Assembly: GCF_031128465.2 (NCBI RefSeq)
Contig: NZ_CP155618.1
Coordinates: 1,311,501-1,375,500 of the forward strand
Origin: Mariniflexile litorale
GTDB taxonomy: Bacteria; Bacteroidota; Bacteroidia; Flavobacteriales; Flavobacteriaceae
DNA: 64,000 nt
Direction of reading: 5' to 3'
Translations under genes and position numbers: made by a program
Part shown: positions 17,475 through 25,654 of the stretch, one piece after another
How positions within the stretch are numbered: the first letter of the stretch is position 1
Layout of the letters: every line of letters begins with the position of its first letter
The notes under the pieces: model-generated
Told to the model about the DNA's origin: nothing
What the model saw: the letters and a program-made list of their open reading frames with translations, nothing else
The model's database searches: none

Positions 17475-17948
17475 TTATCGTGAAATTTCAATAATATCAA
17501 ACTTCATCACACCGTTAGGCACTTGTATTTCGGCTACATCACCAACCGATTTTCCTAACAATCCTCTTCCTATAGGTGAATTAACAGAAATTTTACCTGC
17601 AGCCAAATCTGCTTCACCATCTGCAACTAAAGTATAATTCATAACCATACCATTGGTTTGATTTTTTATTTTCACTTTAGATAACACTAATATTTTAGAA
17701 TTATCTAATTGCGACTCGTCAATAATACGCGCACCTGCCAAAGCTTCTTCTAATTTAGAAATACGCATTTCTAACATCCCTTGTGCTTCTTTAGCAGCAT
17801 CGTATTCGGCATTTTCACTTAAATCTCCTTTATCTCTAGCCTCTGCGATAGCTCTGGATGCTTTCACACGTTCCACATCTTTTAATTGCTTAAGCTCATC
17901 TCTTAATTTTTTTAACCCTTCTGGTGTATAGTATGATACTTTACTCAT
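17475..17948 (-). CDS. greA: Transcription elongation factor GreA
   Basis: Rescues backtracked RNA polymerase by stimulating cleavage of the 3' end of the transcript through the secondary channel. The 157-residue protein has the N-terminal coiled-coil (about 5-75) with the tip segment ARDKGDLSENAEYDAAKE holding the acidic residues. The C-terminal FKBP-like domain contains YTLVADGEADLAAGKISVNSPIGRGLLGK. It has its own promoter and a structured leader. Confidence 0.96.
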   Translation of the reverse strand: MSKVSYYTPEGLKKLRDELKQLKDVERVKASRAIAEARDKGDLSENAEYDAAKEAQGMLEMRISKLEEALAGARIIDESQLDNSKILVLSKVKIKNQTNGMVMNYTLVADGEADLAAGKISVNSPIGRGLLGKSVGDVAEIQVPNGVMKFDIIEISR

Positions 17949-17974
17949 AACTTCATCGTTTTATTAATAATAAA

Positions 17975-18019
17975 ATGCTGAAACCTACATCGACTACGTT
18001 CTGTACAGGAGTTCAGCAT
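17975..18019 (-). promoter_or_regulatory. Inverted repeat in the greA leader
   Basis: ATGCTGAA (17975-17982) and TTCAGCAT (18012-18019) are an exact 8-bp inverted repeat spanning 29 bases. They lie between the likely greA promoter (18051-18058) and the start codon at 17948, so the mRNA leader can fold into a stem. A regulatory role is inferred only. Confidence 0.4.
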
Positions 18020-18050
18020 AAAAAAATCCCGTTTACACGAGATTGCTTAA

Positions 18051-18058
18051 CAAATATA
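18051..18058 (-). promoter_or_regulatory. -7 promoter element of greA
   Basis: On the minus strand TATATTTG fits TAnnTTTG. It gives a leader of about 100 bases before the greA ATG, longer than for most genes in the window. Confidence 0.5.
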
Positions 18059-18117
18059 CAAAATATTTAACTCATTTTCCTTAATGTTGTAAATTGAAAA
18101 TTATGATATATTTAAAT

Positions 18118-18558
18118 ATGAAGTCTTTTTTTTATATAATGTGTCTTGTCCTGTTAACTACCTGTAGCTCTGATAGTAATATTACTAAAAACCCATATTT
18201 ACCCAATTACCAATTTAATACGGGCAGCTTAATTAATACTAATCTACCAGAATTTAGTCAATTAAAATTCCCCGGTAATTTTGTTATTCTAAACAGCCCC
18301 TATGGGATAACTGGTGTTGTGCTATATTACGCTGGAGGCAGTAACTATAATGCTTTTGAAATAACCGACCCAAACCACCAAATAAGTAATTGCTCGAAGC
18401 TAAGTGTAGAAGGTGTTATTGCAACTTGCAATTGCGAGGACGGTAATTCTTATGATATTTTAAACGGCATTAAAAGAGAAGGCACCACAGGCTCGTACAG
18501 TTTAGTTCGTTATAGAGTTGAAGTTTCAGGCTCTATTATTAGAGTTTATAACAATTAA
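18118..18558 (+). CDS. Small lipoprotein, Rieske-like fold without full ligands
   Basis: I take the ATG at 18118 (MKSFFYIMCLVLLTTC); earlier starts at 18094 and 18103 lengthen the signal peptide. The lipobox LTTC places the lipidated Cys at 16, giving a 146-residue periplasm- or surface-facing lipoprotein. The segments PDPNHQ-like TDPNHQISNCSKLSVEGV and ATCNCEDGNSYDILNG resemble a Rieske iron-sulfur domain, but the usual CxH and CxxH ligands are not both present. It would therefore hold no normal cluster. Function unknown; the family call is tentative. Confidence 0.6.
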   Translation: MKSFFYIMCLVLLTTCSSDSNITKNPYLPNYQFNTGSLINTNLPEFSQLKFPGNFVILNSPYGITGVVLYYAGGSNYNAFEITDPNHQISNCSKLSVEGVIATCNCEDGNSYDILNGIKREGTTGSYSLVRYRVEVSGSIIRVYNN

Positions 18559-18593
18559 AAAAAGCAACTTAAACAGTCGCTTTTTTTAATTGT
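18551..18593. terminator. Bidirectional intrinsic terminator
   Basis: A perfect 15-bp inverted repeat (arms 18551-18565 and 18579-18593) with GC at the loop side and A/T runs at both bases. It lies between the convergent lipoprotein gene (stop at 18558, inside the left arm) and the TonB-dependent receptor (stop at 18605), serving both. Confidence 0.85.
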
Positions 18594-18604
18594 TGATCAT
18601 CTTT

Positions 18605-20788
18605 TTAAATCTTAAGCGTCATTCCTAATAAAAAATTGCTTGTGGCTTGTGGGAAGTAATAAATATCACCACCTCCATAATCAAAAGCATTAGAAATGTA
18701 TTCCACGTTTAATATATTATTAAATAACCCTGAGAAAACAATTGATTTAAAAATTGTTTTCGGCTTTATTTCGTACGAAATATTAAAATCGTTTACAAAA
18801 TAACTATCCATCTTAGAATTTTTATCATCAATATTATTTAAATACTGTTTTCCTACAAATTTAGTTAACAATGATAATTGAAATTGGTGTATTGGTGTAT
18901 AATTTAACATATTACCTAGCACTACATTTGGTGAATATGAAATATGGGTATCACCTAAATTCTCTATTGTCCCAGACACATCCGAGTTAAAGTTTCTATG
19001 CTTGTTTTCACTTATAGCAATATTGGTTGATGTATTGAATTTATTGTTAAATTGAATATTAGCATCAATTTCCAAACCTAAACGGTAACTTTTGCCACTG
19101 GTCGCTCTAATTGGGCTGCCAACATCGTCTAGTTCTCCGGTCAACACCAACTGATTTCTATAAAACATATAATACAAATTAGAATTAACCTGCACTTTGT
19201 TTTTATGAAAACGCCAACCTAACTCTATATCGTTAAGTGTTTCATTTTCGCTCACTCCAGCTTTAAAATCATCGCGGTTGGGTTCACGGTTTGCAACAGC
19301 ATAAGAGGTATAAAAACTACTAAACTCCGAATTTTTATAAGTTAATCCCGCTTTTGGGTTAAAAAAACTAAATTGCACATCGGTCACAAACGGTCTTCTG
19401 TCAGAATTCAATCCATTAGTTTTGTAATTCACAAAACGTCCTTGTAAATCGACAAACCCAGTAAGTTTTTCACTTAATTTAATAGTCGCTTTTGAAAATA
19501 CACTAAAATTGTTTTTAGAAGCATCACCAAAATAATAACGATCTCTAATGTGTGTGTTTTCAGACAAATGACTTCCCCAGATAATTTCTCCAAAATGATC
19601 TCCATCGTATGAGCTATAAGATAAACCTGTAATAACTTCTACTCCTTTTTTCTTATAAGTCACATTCGCATTAAGAACATAAAAATTATTATCTAACCAA
19701 CGACGTACAATAACATCGGAATCGTCTTCAATTAAATTGTTAAAATCGGCAGCAGACTCTTCTGGTTTATATTGTTCATAATACCCTTTACCCTTAGTAT
19801 AGTTTAAGCCAATATTAGTAGACCACTTGTTATTTAAGCGCTCATTCCAATGTAGTTGGTAATGATCTTGCCAGTAATTATCCGTTTCATTATCATATGT
19901 GTATGGATTTTGGCGGCGGTTTTCCTTTAACTCATCGGCAGTTAATCCGTACCAAGCTTGATAGGTATGCTCTTCATTTCCAAAAGTTAAAGCCTTTATT
20001 AAAGTGTTGTCATCTTTGTAAATAGCTTGTAAAAAATAAGATTTTAAATCGCTAGAAGCGCGATCTACATAACCATCGGAATATAATTTTGAAAAACGAC
20101 CAGAAATTTCAAAATGATCATTTAATAAACCTGTACTCAATTTAACAGTATGTTTCCTAGTATTATAACTCCCAAAACTATTCGAAATTTCGCCGGAAGC
20201 TTCCTTAGAAAAGGCATCGGTTAAAAGGTTTAAACTAGCTCCAAAAGCACTGGAACCATTTGTTGATGTGCCCACACCACGCTGTAATTGTAAACTCTCC
20301 ATGGATGATGCAAAATCACCTAAATTCACAAAAAATGACCCTTGGCTTTCAGGATCATTATACGGAATACCATTAATAGTTACATTTACTCGTGTACCAT
20401 CGGTACCACGAACACGAATACTTGTATAACCAATACCTGCACCTGCGTCACTTGTGGTAACCACAGAAGGCAAATAATTTAACAAGGCAGGAATATCTTG
20501 TCCTAAATTACGTTTAGAAATTTGTTTTTTTGAAAGATTTGAATGTGTAATTGGTGAGTCGGCATTTACACGAACGGCATTCACTAAAACTTCATCTAGT
20601 TTTTCTGTTTTCGTTGAATCTTTTTGAATTTGATTATTTTGTGCTTTAATACTGAATGATAACACTAAGAGTGTTAAAAAAAGAAAAGTGTTTTTAGTTT
20701 TGATGACTTCATTTTGAAAGTCAAAACTGAATCTCCTAAAAAAGTAATTGTAACTTTTTGAAGAAAGAATAAGAAAAATAGATTTCAT
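18605..20788 (-). CDS. TonB-dependent receptor under TPP riboswitch control (probable thiamine receptor)
   Basis: Outer-membrane receptor of 727 residues without a carboxypeptidase-regulatory domain. The signal hydrophobic core (FLFLTLLVLSFSIKAQ) ends near residue 50, so the 32 residues before it are unusually long; the true start may be downstream or non-standard. The TonB-box/plug region begins DEVLVNAVRVNADSPITHSNL, and the plug includes IRVRGTDGTRVNVTINGIPYND. The barrel ends SNFLLGMTLKI. A TPP riboswitch lies about 120 bases upstream, so the ligand is probably thiamine, thiamine phosphate or a precursor. This fits receptors predicted in Bacteroidota thiamine regulons. Confidence 0.85.
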   Translation of the reverse strand: MKSIFLILSSKSYNYFFRRFSFDFQNEVIKTKNTFLFLTLLVLSFSIKAQNNQIQKDSTKTEKLDEVLVNAVRVNADSPITHSNLSKKQISKRNLGQDIPALLNYLPSVVTTSDAGAGIGYTSIRVRGTDGTRVNVTINGIPYNDPESQGSFFVNLGDFASSMESLQLQRGVGTSTNGSSAFGASLNLLTDAFSKEASGEISNSFGSYNTRKHTVKLSTGLLNDHFEISGRFSKLYSDGYVDRASSDLKSYFLQAIYKDDNTLIKALTFGNEEHTYQAWYGLTADELKENRRQNPYTYDNETDNYWQDHYQLHWNERLNNKWSTNIGLNYTKGKGYYEQYKPEESAADFNNLIEDDSDVIVRRWLDNNFYVLNANVTYKKKGVEVITGLSYSSYDGDHFGEIIWGSHLSENTHIRDRYYFGDASKNNFSVFSKATIKLSEKLTGFVDLQGRFVNYKTNGLNSDRRPFVTDVQFSFFNPKAGLTYKNSEFSSFYTSYAVANREPNRDDFKAGVSENETLNDIELGWRFHKNKVQVNSNLYYMFYRNQLVLTGELDDVGSPIRATSGKSYRLGLEIDANIQFNNKFNTSTNIAISENKHRNFNSDVSGTIENLGDTHISYSPNVVLGNMLNYTPIHQFQLSLLTKFVGKQYLNNIDDKNSKMDSYFVNDFNISYEIKPKTIFKSIVFSGLFNNILNVEYISNAFDYGGGDIYYFPQATSNFLLGMTLKI

Positions 20789-20904
20789 TACGATTATGTT
20801 TATAATCGAATAAAAAGAGGTAATTATTCTTTAATTGGTTAATAATTATTATTTAATTCTATCATACAAATTATTGCCCTATTAGCAATACTCTGTACTT
20901 TCAA

Positions 20905-21057
20905 TTTAAATCCCTAAACAGCATTACCTGTTCTAGGTTCATTGGGTATGATCTCAGCCTTTTGGTAGTTAAAAGTTAAAAGTTAAAAGTTAAAAGTCTA
21001 AATTATTGACCAAAAACTGAAACTGATGACTGCTAACTGAAAAGCACCCCTTTTTTG
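20905..21057 (-). promoter_or_regulatory. TPP riboswitch (THI element)
   Basis: On the minus strand the core blocks of the thiamine pyrophosphate aptamer appear in order: GGGGTGC (21050-21044), GGCTGAGA (about 20960-20953), ATACCC (about 20949-20944), GAACCT (about 20941-20936), CAGGTAATGC (about 20930-20921) and TTAGGGA (about 20917-20911). The P3 arm between the first two blocks is expanded to over 80 bases and holds a heptamer tandem repeat. The 3' end is about 120 bases before the TonB-dependent receptor start. A short TTGC/GCAA hairpin near 20870-20890 and an AT stem at 20821-20848 may form the expression platform. Ligand binding would be expected to lower receptor expression. Confidence 0.9.
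20967..20997. repeat. Heptamer tandem repeat (AGTTAAA) inside the riboswitch P3 arm
   Basis: The unit AGTTAAA is repeated 4.4 times without error. It falls within the variable P3 insertion of the TPP riboswitch, where copy-number change would alter arm length without touching conserved aptamer bases. Confidence 0.85.
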
Positions 21058-21095
21058 AGAACGCTGCAAAGATATAAACAATTGACAACTATTTT

Positions 21096-21503
21096 TCAAT
21101 CTATATCAGGTTTTCTTCTATTTGCTTTTTTATCAGATAGATTACGCTTAATCTTTAAACGCTTTTTAATAACAGCTCTAGGGATTTTTGTTGGAATTCT
21201 TTTTCGGGGAATGATTAATCCCTTTTCTATCAATTCAAAAAAACGGTTTATTACCAATTCTTTATTTTTATGCTGACTTCTACTTTCGTCGCATTGCAAC
21301 ATTAAAACACCTTCTTTTGTTAATCTGTTTTGAAGTTTATTTATGAGTCGTTCCTTTAATTTTTCATTAAAAAATGAAGATTCAAACAAATTAAAAGCGA
21401 GTTCAACCTTTGATGATACTTTGTTTACATGTTGTCCACCCGCACCCGAACTTCTAACAGCTTTAAAAGTCAATTCTTGTAACAATGCGTCTTTGTTTAA
21501 CAT
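21096..21503 (-). CDS. arfB: Alternative ribosome-rescue factor ArfB (YaeJ), peptidyl-tRNA hydrolase
   Basis: Releases nascent chains from ribosomes stalled on truncated mRNA by hydrolysing peptidyl-tRNA. The 135-residue protein has the GGQ catalytic motif (22-24) within RSSGAGGQHVNKVSSKVEL. Its C-terminal tail is strongly basic (KRIPTKIPRAVIKKRLKIKRNLSDKKANRRK), which in this family inserts into the empty mRNA channel. It is single-domain, unlike full release factors. It follows DUF4301 by four bases on the minus strand. Confidence 0.94.
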   Translation of the reverse strand: MLNKDALLQELTFKAVRSSGAGGQHVNKVSSKVELAFNLFESSFFNEKLKERLINKLQNRLTKEGVLMLQCDESRSQHKNKELVINRFFELIEKGLIIPRKRIPTKIPRAVIKKRLKIKRNLSDKKANRRKPDID

Positions 21504-21507
21504 TCTT

Positions 21508-23049
21508 CTAAACTTGATGCGCAGGTTTTAATAAATCGTTTACTGTTTTTACTGGGTTGAAGGTTGCTAGTGGAATTTCAACAAAAATAGTATTCCAATA
21601 TGCCATCGCACCATTCCATAATCCTGGGAGTTCTAAAGCTTTAATATCTACACCATTTTGAGATTTTATGGTTATAAAAGCGGCATTAGAATCTACATAC
21701 TTTGTTAAATCAAATTTATTTCCTTTATAATCTTTAACAGCACAAACCAAATCTGTTGGATTAAAATGGGTAGCATGATCTACAATATTTTTTTGAGATG
21801 GGTTTTCAATATTAATTTGAGCAAACTCAACTATTTGTAAAGAAACAACTCCGTTGCCATCTTTAACCCAAAATGGCCCTCCACCAGGTTCTCCTTCATT
21901 TTTAACCATTCCACAAACTCTAATAGGCCTGTTAAGTTTTTGATGTAAATAGACTCTCTTTTCTTTTAGACTATACTCTTTATATGCCTCATCTATCTCT
22001 ACATTAATTCGGTTAATTACAAATAATTCGATGTTATTAACTTCATCTTCCGAAATATCTTCATCTTCTAACTTGTATAAATATTTAAAAGTTTGAGTTT
22101 GTATTTGCAGAAGGATCCCTGCTAGCATTTTTTTATAGTTAGAAACCTCTATGTTTTGTTCTAAAACAACAATATTATCGATGTTTTTAATAAAAATAAG
22201 ATCAAAATCGAGAACATTCAAATTTTCAATTAAAGCCCCATGCCCTGATGGTCTAAACAATAATTTATCATCTTCAGTTCTGTAAAGTTCATCTTTGGAT
22301 GTGATGGCAATTGTATCGGTAGATTTGTTTTGACATGAAAATGATACGTTAAATTTTGTATTAATTTCCTTTTCAAGATAATTTTTAACTCGTTTCAATT
22401 CATTTTCAAACATATCTTTATGCACTTCTGAAATTGTAAAATGCAAATTAGCCGTACTGTTTGATAAAGCATATAATGTAGCTTCTAGCAAATGTTCCTT
22501 AAACGCAGTAGAAACTTGATCGTTATATTTATGAAATGGCAACAAGCCTTTTGGGTAAAAACTATAGTTTAATCGATTACCTTCCAACATGGTTTTTACA
22601 AATAACACACATTGTTTCCCTAATGATAAACTGTTAAAGTTTGGGATTGTTTCATTTATTTTTGCTCTAACAACATCATAAAACGGTAGCTTTTCCAATC
22701 CGTTTAAAAACTCTGAAAAAGCCTTATTTTTCTCTGAATATGACTCTATAGACTCATGATTTTCATCAAATTCATTTAAAAACTGAAACAAAAATTTGAA
22801 CATCCGTGTCGCAGCTCCAGAAGCTGGTACAAACTTAACAATAGATAGTTGGTCGCGTTTACTTTCAAAAGCATCAATACAGTCTTGCTGCTGCTGCTTG
22901 TCTTTTTTTAAAATACCGTTTCCTATGGTTGCTGCATCTAACAAATTAGAATAAATCATCCCTGATTTAATAAGTCTCATCTGAGCATTGACTTTTTCAA
23001 CAGTCAATCCATGATTTTCTATTTGTTTAATATCTTGTTCTGTAAACAT
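21508..23049 (-). CDS. DUF4301 family protein
   Basis: A 513-residue soluble protein of a Bacteroidota family with no established function. There is no signal peptide or TM segment. Notable segments are KFVPASGAATRMFKFLFQFL near 75-95, FRPSGHGALIENLN near 265, GEPGGGPFWVKDGNG near 385, and the C-terminal NGAMAYWNTIFVEIPLATF. The PASGAATRM and GGG-rich segments could bind nucleotide, but no enzyme family is assigned. It lies 2 bp after the NadR-like gene, so it is probably co-expressed. Confidence 0.82.
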   Translation of the reverse strand: MFTEQDIKQIENHGLTVEKVNAQMRLIKSGMIYSNLLDAATIGNGILKKDKQQQQDCIDAFESKRDQLSIVKFVPASGAATRMFKFLFQFLNEFDENHESIESYSEKNKAFSEFLNGLEKLPFYDVVRAKINETIPNFNSLSLGKQCVLFVKTMLEGNRLNYSFYPKGLLPFHKYNDQVSTAFKEHLLEATLYALSNSTANLHFTISEVHKDMFENELKRVKNYLEKEINTKFNVSFSCQNKSTDTIAITSKDELYRTEDDKLLFRPSGHGALIENLNVLDFDLIFIKNIDNIVVLEQNIEVSNYKKMLAGILLQIQTQTFKYLYKLEDEDISEDEVNNIELFVINRINVEIDEAYKEYSLKEKRVYLHQKLNRPIRVCGMVKNEGEPGGGPFWVKDGNGVVSLQIVEFAQINIENPSQKNIVDHATHFNPTDLVCAVKDYKGNKFDLTKYVDSNAAFITIKSQNGVDIKALELPGLWNGAMAYWNTIFVEIPLATFNPVKTVNDLLKPAHQV

Positions 23050-23051
23050 TA

Positions 23052-23618
23052 TTAGTGTTTATTTAATAAATTATCAATATGTTTAATTGCGATTTCTAAA
23101 CGTTCCTTTTTATTTCCTTTTAATAAAACATAAGGTCGCTTATTTATAATTAAGGCATTTTCAAAAGCCTTAAACATCGCTTCTCTTTCATTGGGTTTAT
23201 CCCTTAAATCATCAGGTTCCCAAGGCGTGTCAATATAAGTTAAAAAATATAAAGCGTAAGTATTTTCTAAAGCAAATTTTTCAAGTATTGGGTCACAACT
23301 TCCTAAATAATAGGCTTCAGAATACACTTTAGTTTCTAGTAAATCGGTATCACAAATTAAAACGGTATTGGTTTTTTGTGCTAATTCATTTTCCAAACGC
23401 ATTTGCCCTTCAGCAATTGGTAATAAATCATGCGGTTCACAAGTTTTACGTTCGTTATTCCATTTGTTTTGAAGATACTCGCGTGCATATTCAGGTACCC
23501 AAACCGAATTGTAGTGTCTTGCCAACTTCCTTGAAAGGGTTGTTTTTCCCGTAGATTCAGGTCCAAATAACACTACTTTTATACAGTTTGAAGGTTGTTG
23601 GCTATACTTTTCTTCCAT
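23052..23618 (-). CDS. NadR-like P-loop ATPase/kinase
   Basis: A 188-residue protein of the AAA_28/NadR nucleoside-kinase-like group. I choose the ATG at 23618 (MEEKYSQQPSNCIKVVLFG); a GTG at 23681 gives an implausible lead and more overlap with pnuC. The P-loop GPESTGKT is at 19-26, followed by LARHYNSVWVPEYAREYL and the Walker-B-like VLICDTDLLET. Homologous NadR domains phosphorylate nicotinamide riboside. Being fused in sequence to a PnuC gene (40-bp overlap) and near a TPP-controlled receptor, it may phosphorylate either nicotinamide riboside or thiamine on entry. Confidence 0.82.
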   Translation of the reverse strand: MEEKYSQQPSNCIKVVLFGPESTGKTTLSRKLARHYNSVWVPEYAREYLQNKWNNERKTCEPHDLLPIAEGQMRLENELAQKTNTVLICDTDLLETKVYSEAYYLGSCDPILEKFALENTYALYFLTYIDTPWEPDDLRDKPNEREAMFKAFENALIINKRPYVLLKGNKKERLEIAIKHIDNLLNKH

Positions 23619-24211
23619 AATAAATAAGCTTGAATCGCTAAAATTGTAAATATAAGGTATTGAAACGAAAGCATTCCCCACCCTCTATATGCGTAAAGCG
23701 GAATGGTAATGATGTCAGCTACAATCCACAATATCCAATTTTCAATCTTCTTTTTTGCCATATACCACATCGCTGTAAAAAACAGACCGGATGTAAACAT
23801 ATCAACATAATTAGAGGTTGTTATTTCTTCTCCAAAAACTGTATAAACTATATATGTAAAACTTAATGTTAAAATAAACAACCCAAACCCCATAATTTTT
23901 TCCTTGGTATTCGTTCTAGATATTTTAACTACTTTTTCGTTATTTTTAGTTCGTGACCAATTCCACCAACCATATATACTCATTACGGAAAAGTAAAAAT
24001 TTATCATCATGTCGCCATAGAGTTTATCTTTTAATAAAAGATAAACTGAAATAATTGTTGCAATTAATCCCGTAGGATAGACTAAAATGTTTTCTTTTTT
24101 TGCATACCAAACACTTGCAATTCCCGTAACTAAAACAATGGCTTCTAATATAACTATAAAAGTCTCTTTATTTTTGTAGGTATTTAAGAAAAAATCAAAA
24201 ATATGACTCAT
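23579..24211 (-). CDS. pnuC: PnuC-family vitamin transporter
   Basis: A 210-residue membrane protein with about seven TM segments. PnuC hallmarks are visible: YPTGLIATIISVYLLLKDKLYGDMMINFYF, SIYGWWNW near 95-102, and WILWIVADIITIPLYAYRGW near 162-181. PnuC members carry nicotinamide riboside; the PnuT branch carries thiamine. Which applies is not settled by sequence, but the TPP-riboswitch receptor in the same strand group favours thiamine. The downstream kinase-like gene starts inside its 3' end. The symbol indicates the family, not a proven substrate. Confidence 0.85.
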   Translation of the reverse strand: MSHIFDFFLNTYKNKETFIVILEAIVLVTGIASVWYAKKENILVYPTGLIATIISVYLLLKDKLYGDMMINFYFSVMSIYGWWNWSRTKNNEKVVKISRTNTKEKIMGFGLFILTLSFTYIVYTVFGEEITTSNYVDMFTSGLFFTAMWYMAKKKIENWILWIVADIITIPLYAYRGWGMLSFQYLIFTILAIQAYLLWKKSIANNLQTV

Positions 24212-24236
24212 AATTGTGTTTACATGGTTTTACTAT

Positions 24237-24971
24237 TTACTTTTTTAAATCGTCAAAAAACGTTTCATCTTCCTCAAAAGCAGTACCAATAACGACCATA
24301 TTGGCACCAAAATTATAAGCGTTTTCTAGTTGTTGTCTATTTCTAATGCCTCCGCCAACAATTAAAGGTATTTGTAATTCCTTTTTTACTGCTGAAATAA
24401 TAGTTTTTGAAACAGCCTCTTTTGCTCCACTGCCCGCTTCTAAGTAAATAAGCTTCATTCCTAATAATTCACCCGCTTTAGCAGTATCAACTATTTTTTG
24501 AGTATGATTTTTGGGTATTGGTAGCGTTGCTGTAACATTTTCTACAGCTGTATTTTTTCCACTTTCAATTAAAATATATCCTGTGGGAAGCACCTCTAAA
24601 CTTGTGTTTCTTAATTTTGAAATAGACTCTACATGTTTTCCTATTAAGTAGTCTGGATTTCTACCAGAAATCAAACTTAAAAACAATAAGGCATCCGCAT
24701 GATTAGTAATTTGAGTAACATCACCAGGAAATAGAATAATAGGAAGTTTGGTTTCTTTTCTTATTGCGGCTACTAAAACGTTGGTAACGCCTTCTTCAAC
24801 AGTACTTCCTCCTACAAAAACATGAGTTATTATAGAGGCGTGGACTTTGGTTATAAAATCTTTAGTCTTTTCAATAGAAAATTTATCGGGGTCTATTAAA
24901 ACCGCTAAAAGCTTCTCTTTAGTAGAAGCCGACTTTAGTATGCTTTGGTATATGTTTTTTATTTCTGCCAC
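24237..24971 (-). CDS. pcrB: Geranylgeranylglyceryl/heptaprenylglyceryl phosphate synthase (PcrB-like)
   Basis: Joins a polyprenyl diphosphate to sn-glycerol-1-phosphate, the first step toward archaeal-type ether lipids. The 244-residue TIM-barrel protein includes KLLAVLIDPDKFSIEKT near 18-34, FVGGSTVEEG, IILFPGDVTQI, YLEAGSGAKEAVS and the phosphate-binding VGGGIRNRQQ. The flavobacterial group of this family has been studied as a GGGP synthase. No other ether-lipid gene is nearby. It is 25 bp from pnuC, in the minus-strand group. Confidence 0.9.
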   Translation of the reverse strand: MAEIKNIYQSILKSASTKEKLLAVLIDPDKFSIEKTKDFITKVHASIITHVFVGGSTVEEGVTNVLVAAIRKETKLPIILFPGDVTQITNHADALLFLSLISGRNPDYLIGKHVESISKLRNTSLEVLPTGYILIESGKNTAVENVTATLPIPKNHTQKIVDTAKAGELLGMKLIYLEAGSGAKEAVSKTIISAVKKELQIPLIVGGGIRNRQQLENAYNFGANMVVIGTAFEEDETFFDDLKK

Positions 24972-25004
24972 GAATACTCAAATATGATTTTAAAATATAT
25001 ATTT

Positions 25005-25631
25005 TTATTTTATGGCATACGCGCAGGTAAAACCTTCAAACTCTAAAAATTGAACTTGATAACGCTGCTTTATGTCTTCATAATCAATCCAAGCAATGGT
25101 TTCTTGCTCATTATCCGATATCGGAATCACTAAACAGTGCTGTTTAAAACTCAAACCTGGTGTTGCAAATAGTTTGTATAGTGATTCTTTTATACACCAA
25201 ATAATAGTTAGTTTTTTAATATAGTCTGAAACTGTATTTTTTAAATAACTAGCCTCATAATTTATAAATTTATGAGCTATCGTACTAATTTTATCCCGTT
25301 GCTTTTCGATGTCAATACCAATAATAGCATCACTAACTATTACTCCCGAAAAATGAAATGAATGTGTAATTGAAATGTGTTTACCATCTTTTAAATATGG
25401 TTTACCATTTTCATCATAAGACAAATCGACATCTTCGTAACCAAACGCTTTTAATAAACAGCGTACACTTAAAAATCCGCGTTGGTGCATTTCACTTTTC
25501 ATACCTAAAACACGCTCTAAACTTTTAGGTTTTAAGTTTACGGCTTGCATTAAATCATTAAAAGACTCTGTAATCTTCCAGATTTTAACAACTGTTTGCG
25601 AATTTGGAGTAATAATTTTATAAAGAGGCAT
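25005..25631 (-). CDS. 4'-phosphopantetheinyl transferase superfamily protein
   Basis: Transfers the 4'-phosphopantetheine arm of CoA to carrier-protein serines. The 208-residue protein has Sfp-type motifs: ISITHSFHFSGVIVSD, IGIDIEKQRDK near 97-107 with the Mg-binding Asp, and the WCIKESLYKLF helix near 145-155. It is larger than AcpS, so it probably serves a specialised synthase or aryl-polyene-like pathway; no such cluster is in this window. It is the most upstream gene of the minus-strand group, divergent from ahcY. Confidence 0.9.
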   Translation of the reverse strand: MPLYKIITPNSQTVVKIWKITESFNDLMQAVNLKPKSLERVLGMKSEMHQRGFLSVRCLLKAFGYEDVDLSYDENGKPYLKDGKHISITHSFHFSGVIVSDAIIGIDIEKQRDKISTIAHKFINYEASYLKNTVSDYIKKLTIIWCIKESLYKLFATPGLSFKQHCLVIPISDNEQETIAWIDYEDIKQRYQVQFLEFEGFTCAYAIK

Positions 25632-25654
25632 TTAATATTCTAAAAGTTATTAGT

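Noticed and set aside
20967-20997. Possible CRISPR-like repeat
   Set aside because: Seven-base units in direct tandem with no spacers; a simple sequence repeat inside a riboswitch.
23619-23681. GTG start of the NadR-like gene
   Set aside because: The extra 21 residues are unlike the family and increase overlap with pnuC to 103 bases; the ATG at 23618 is better.
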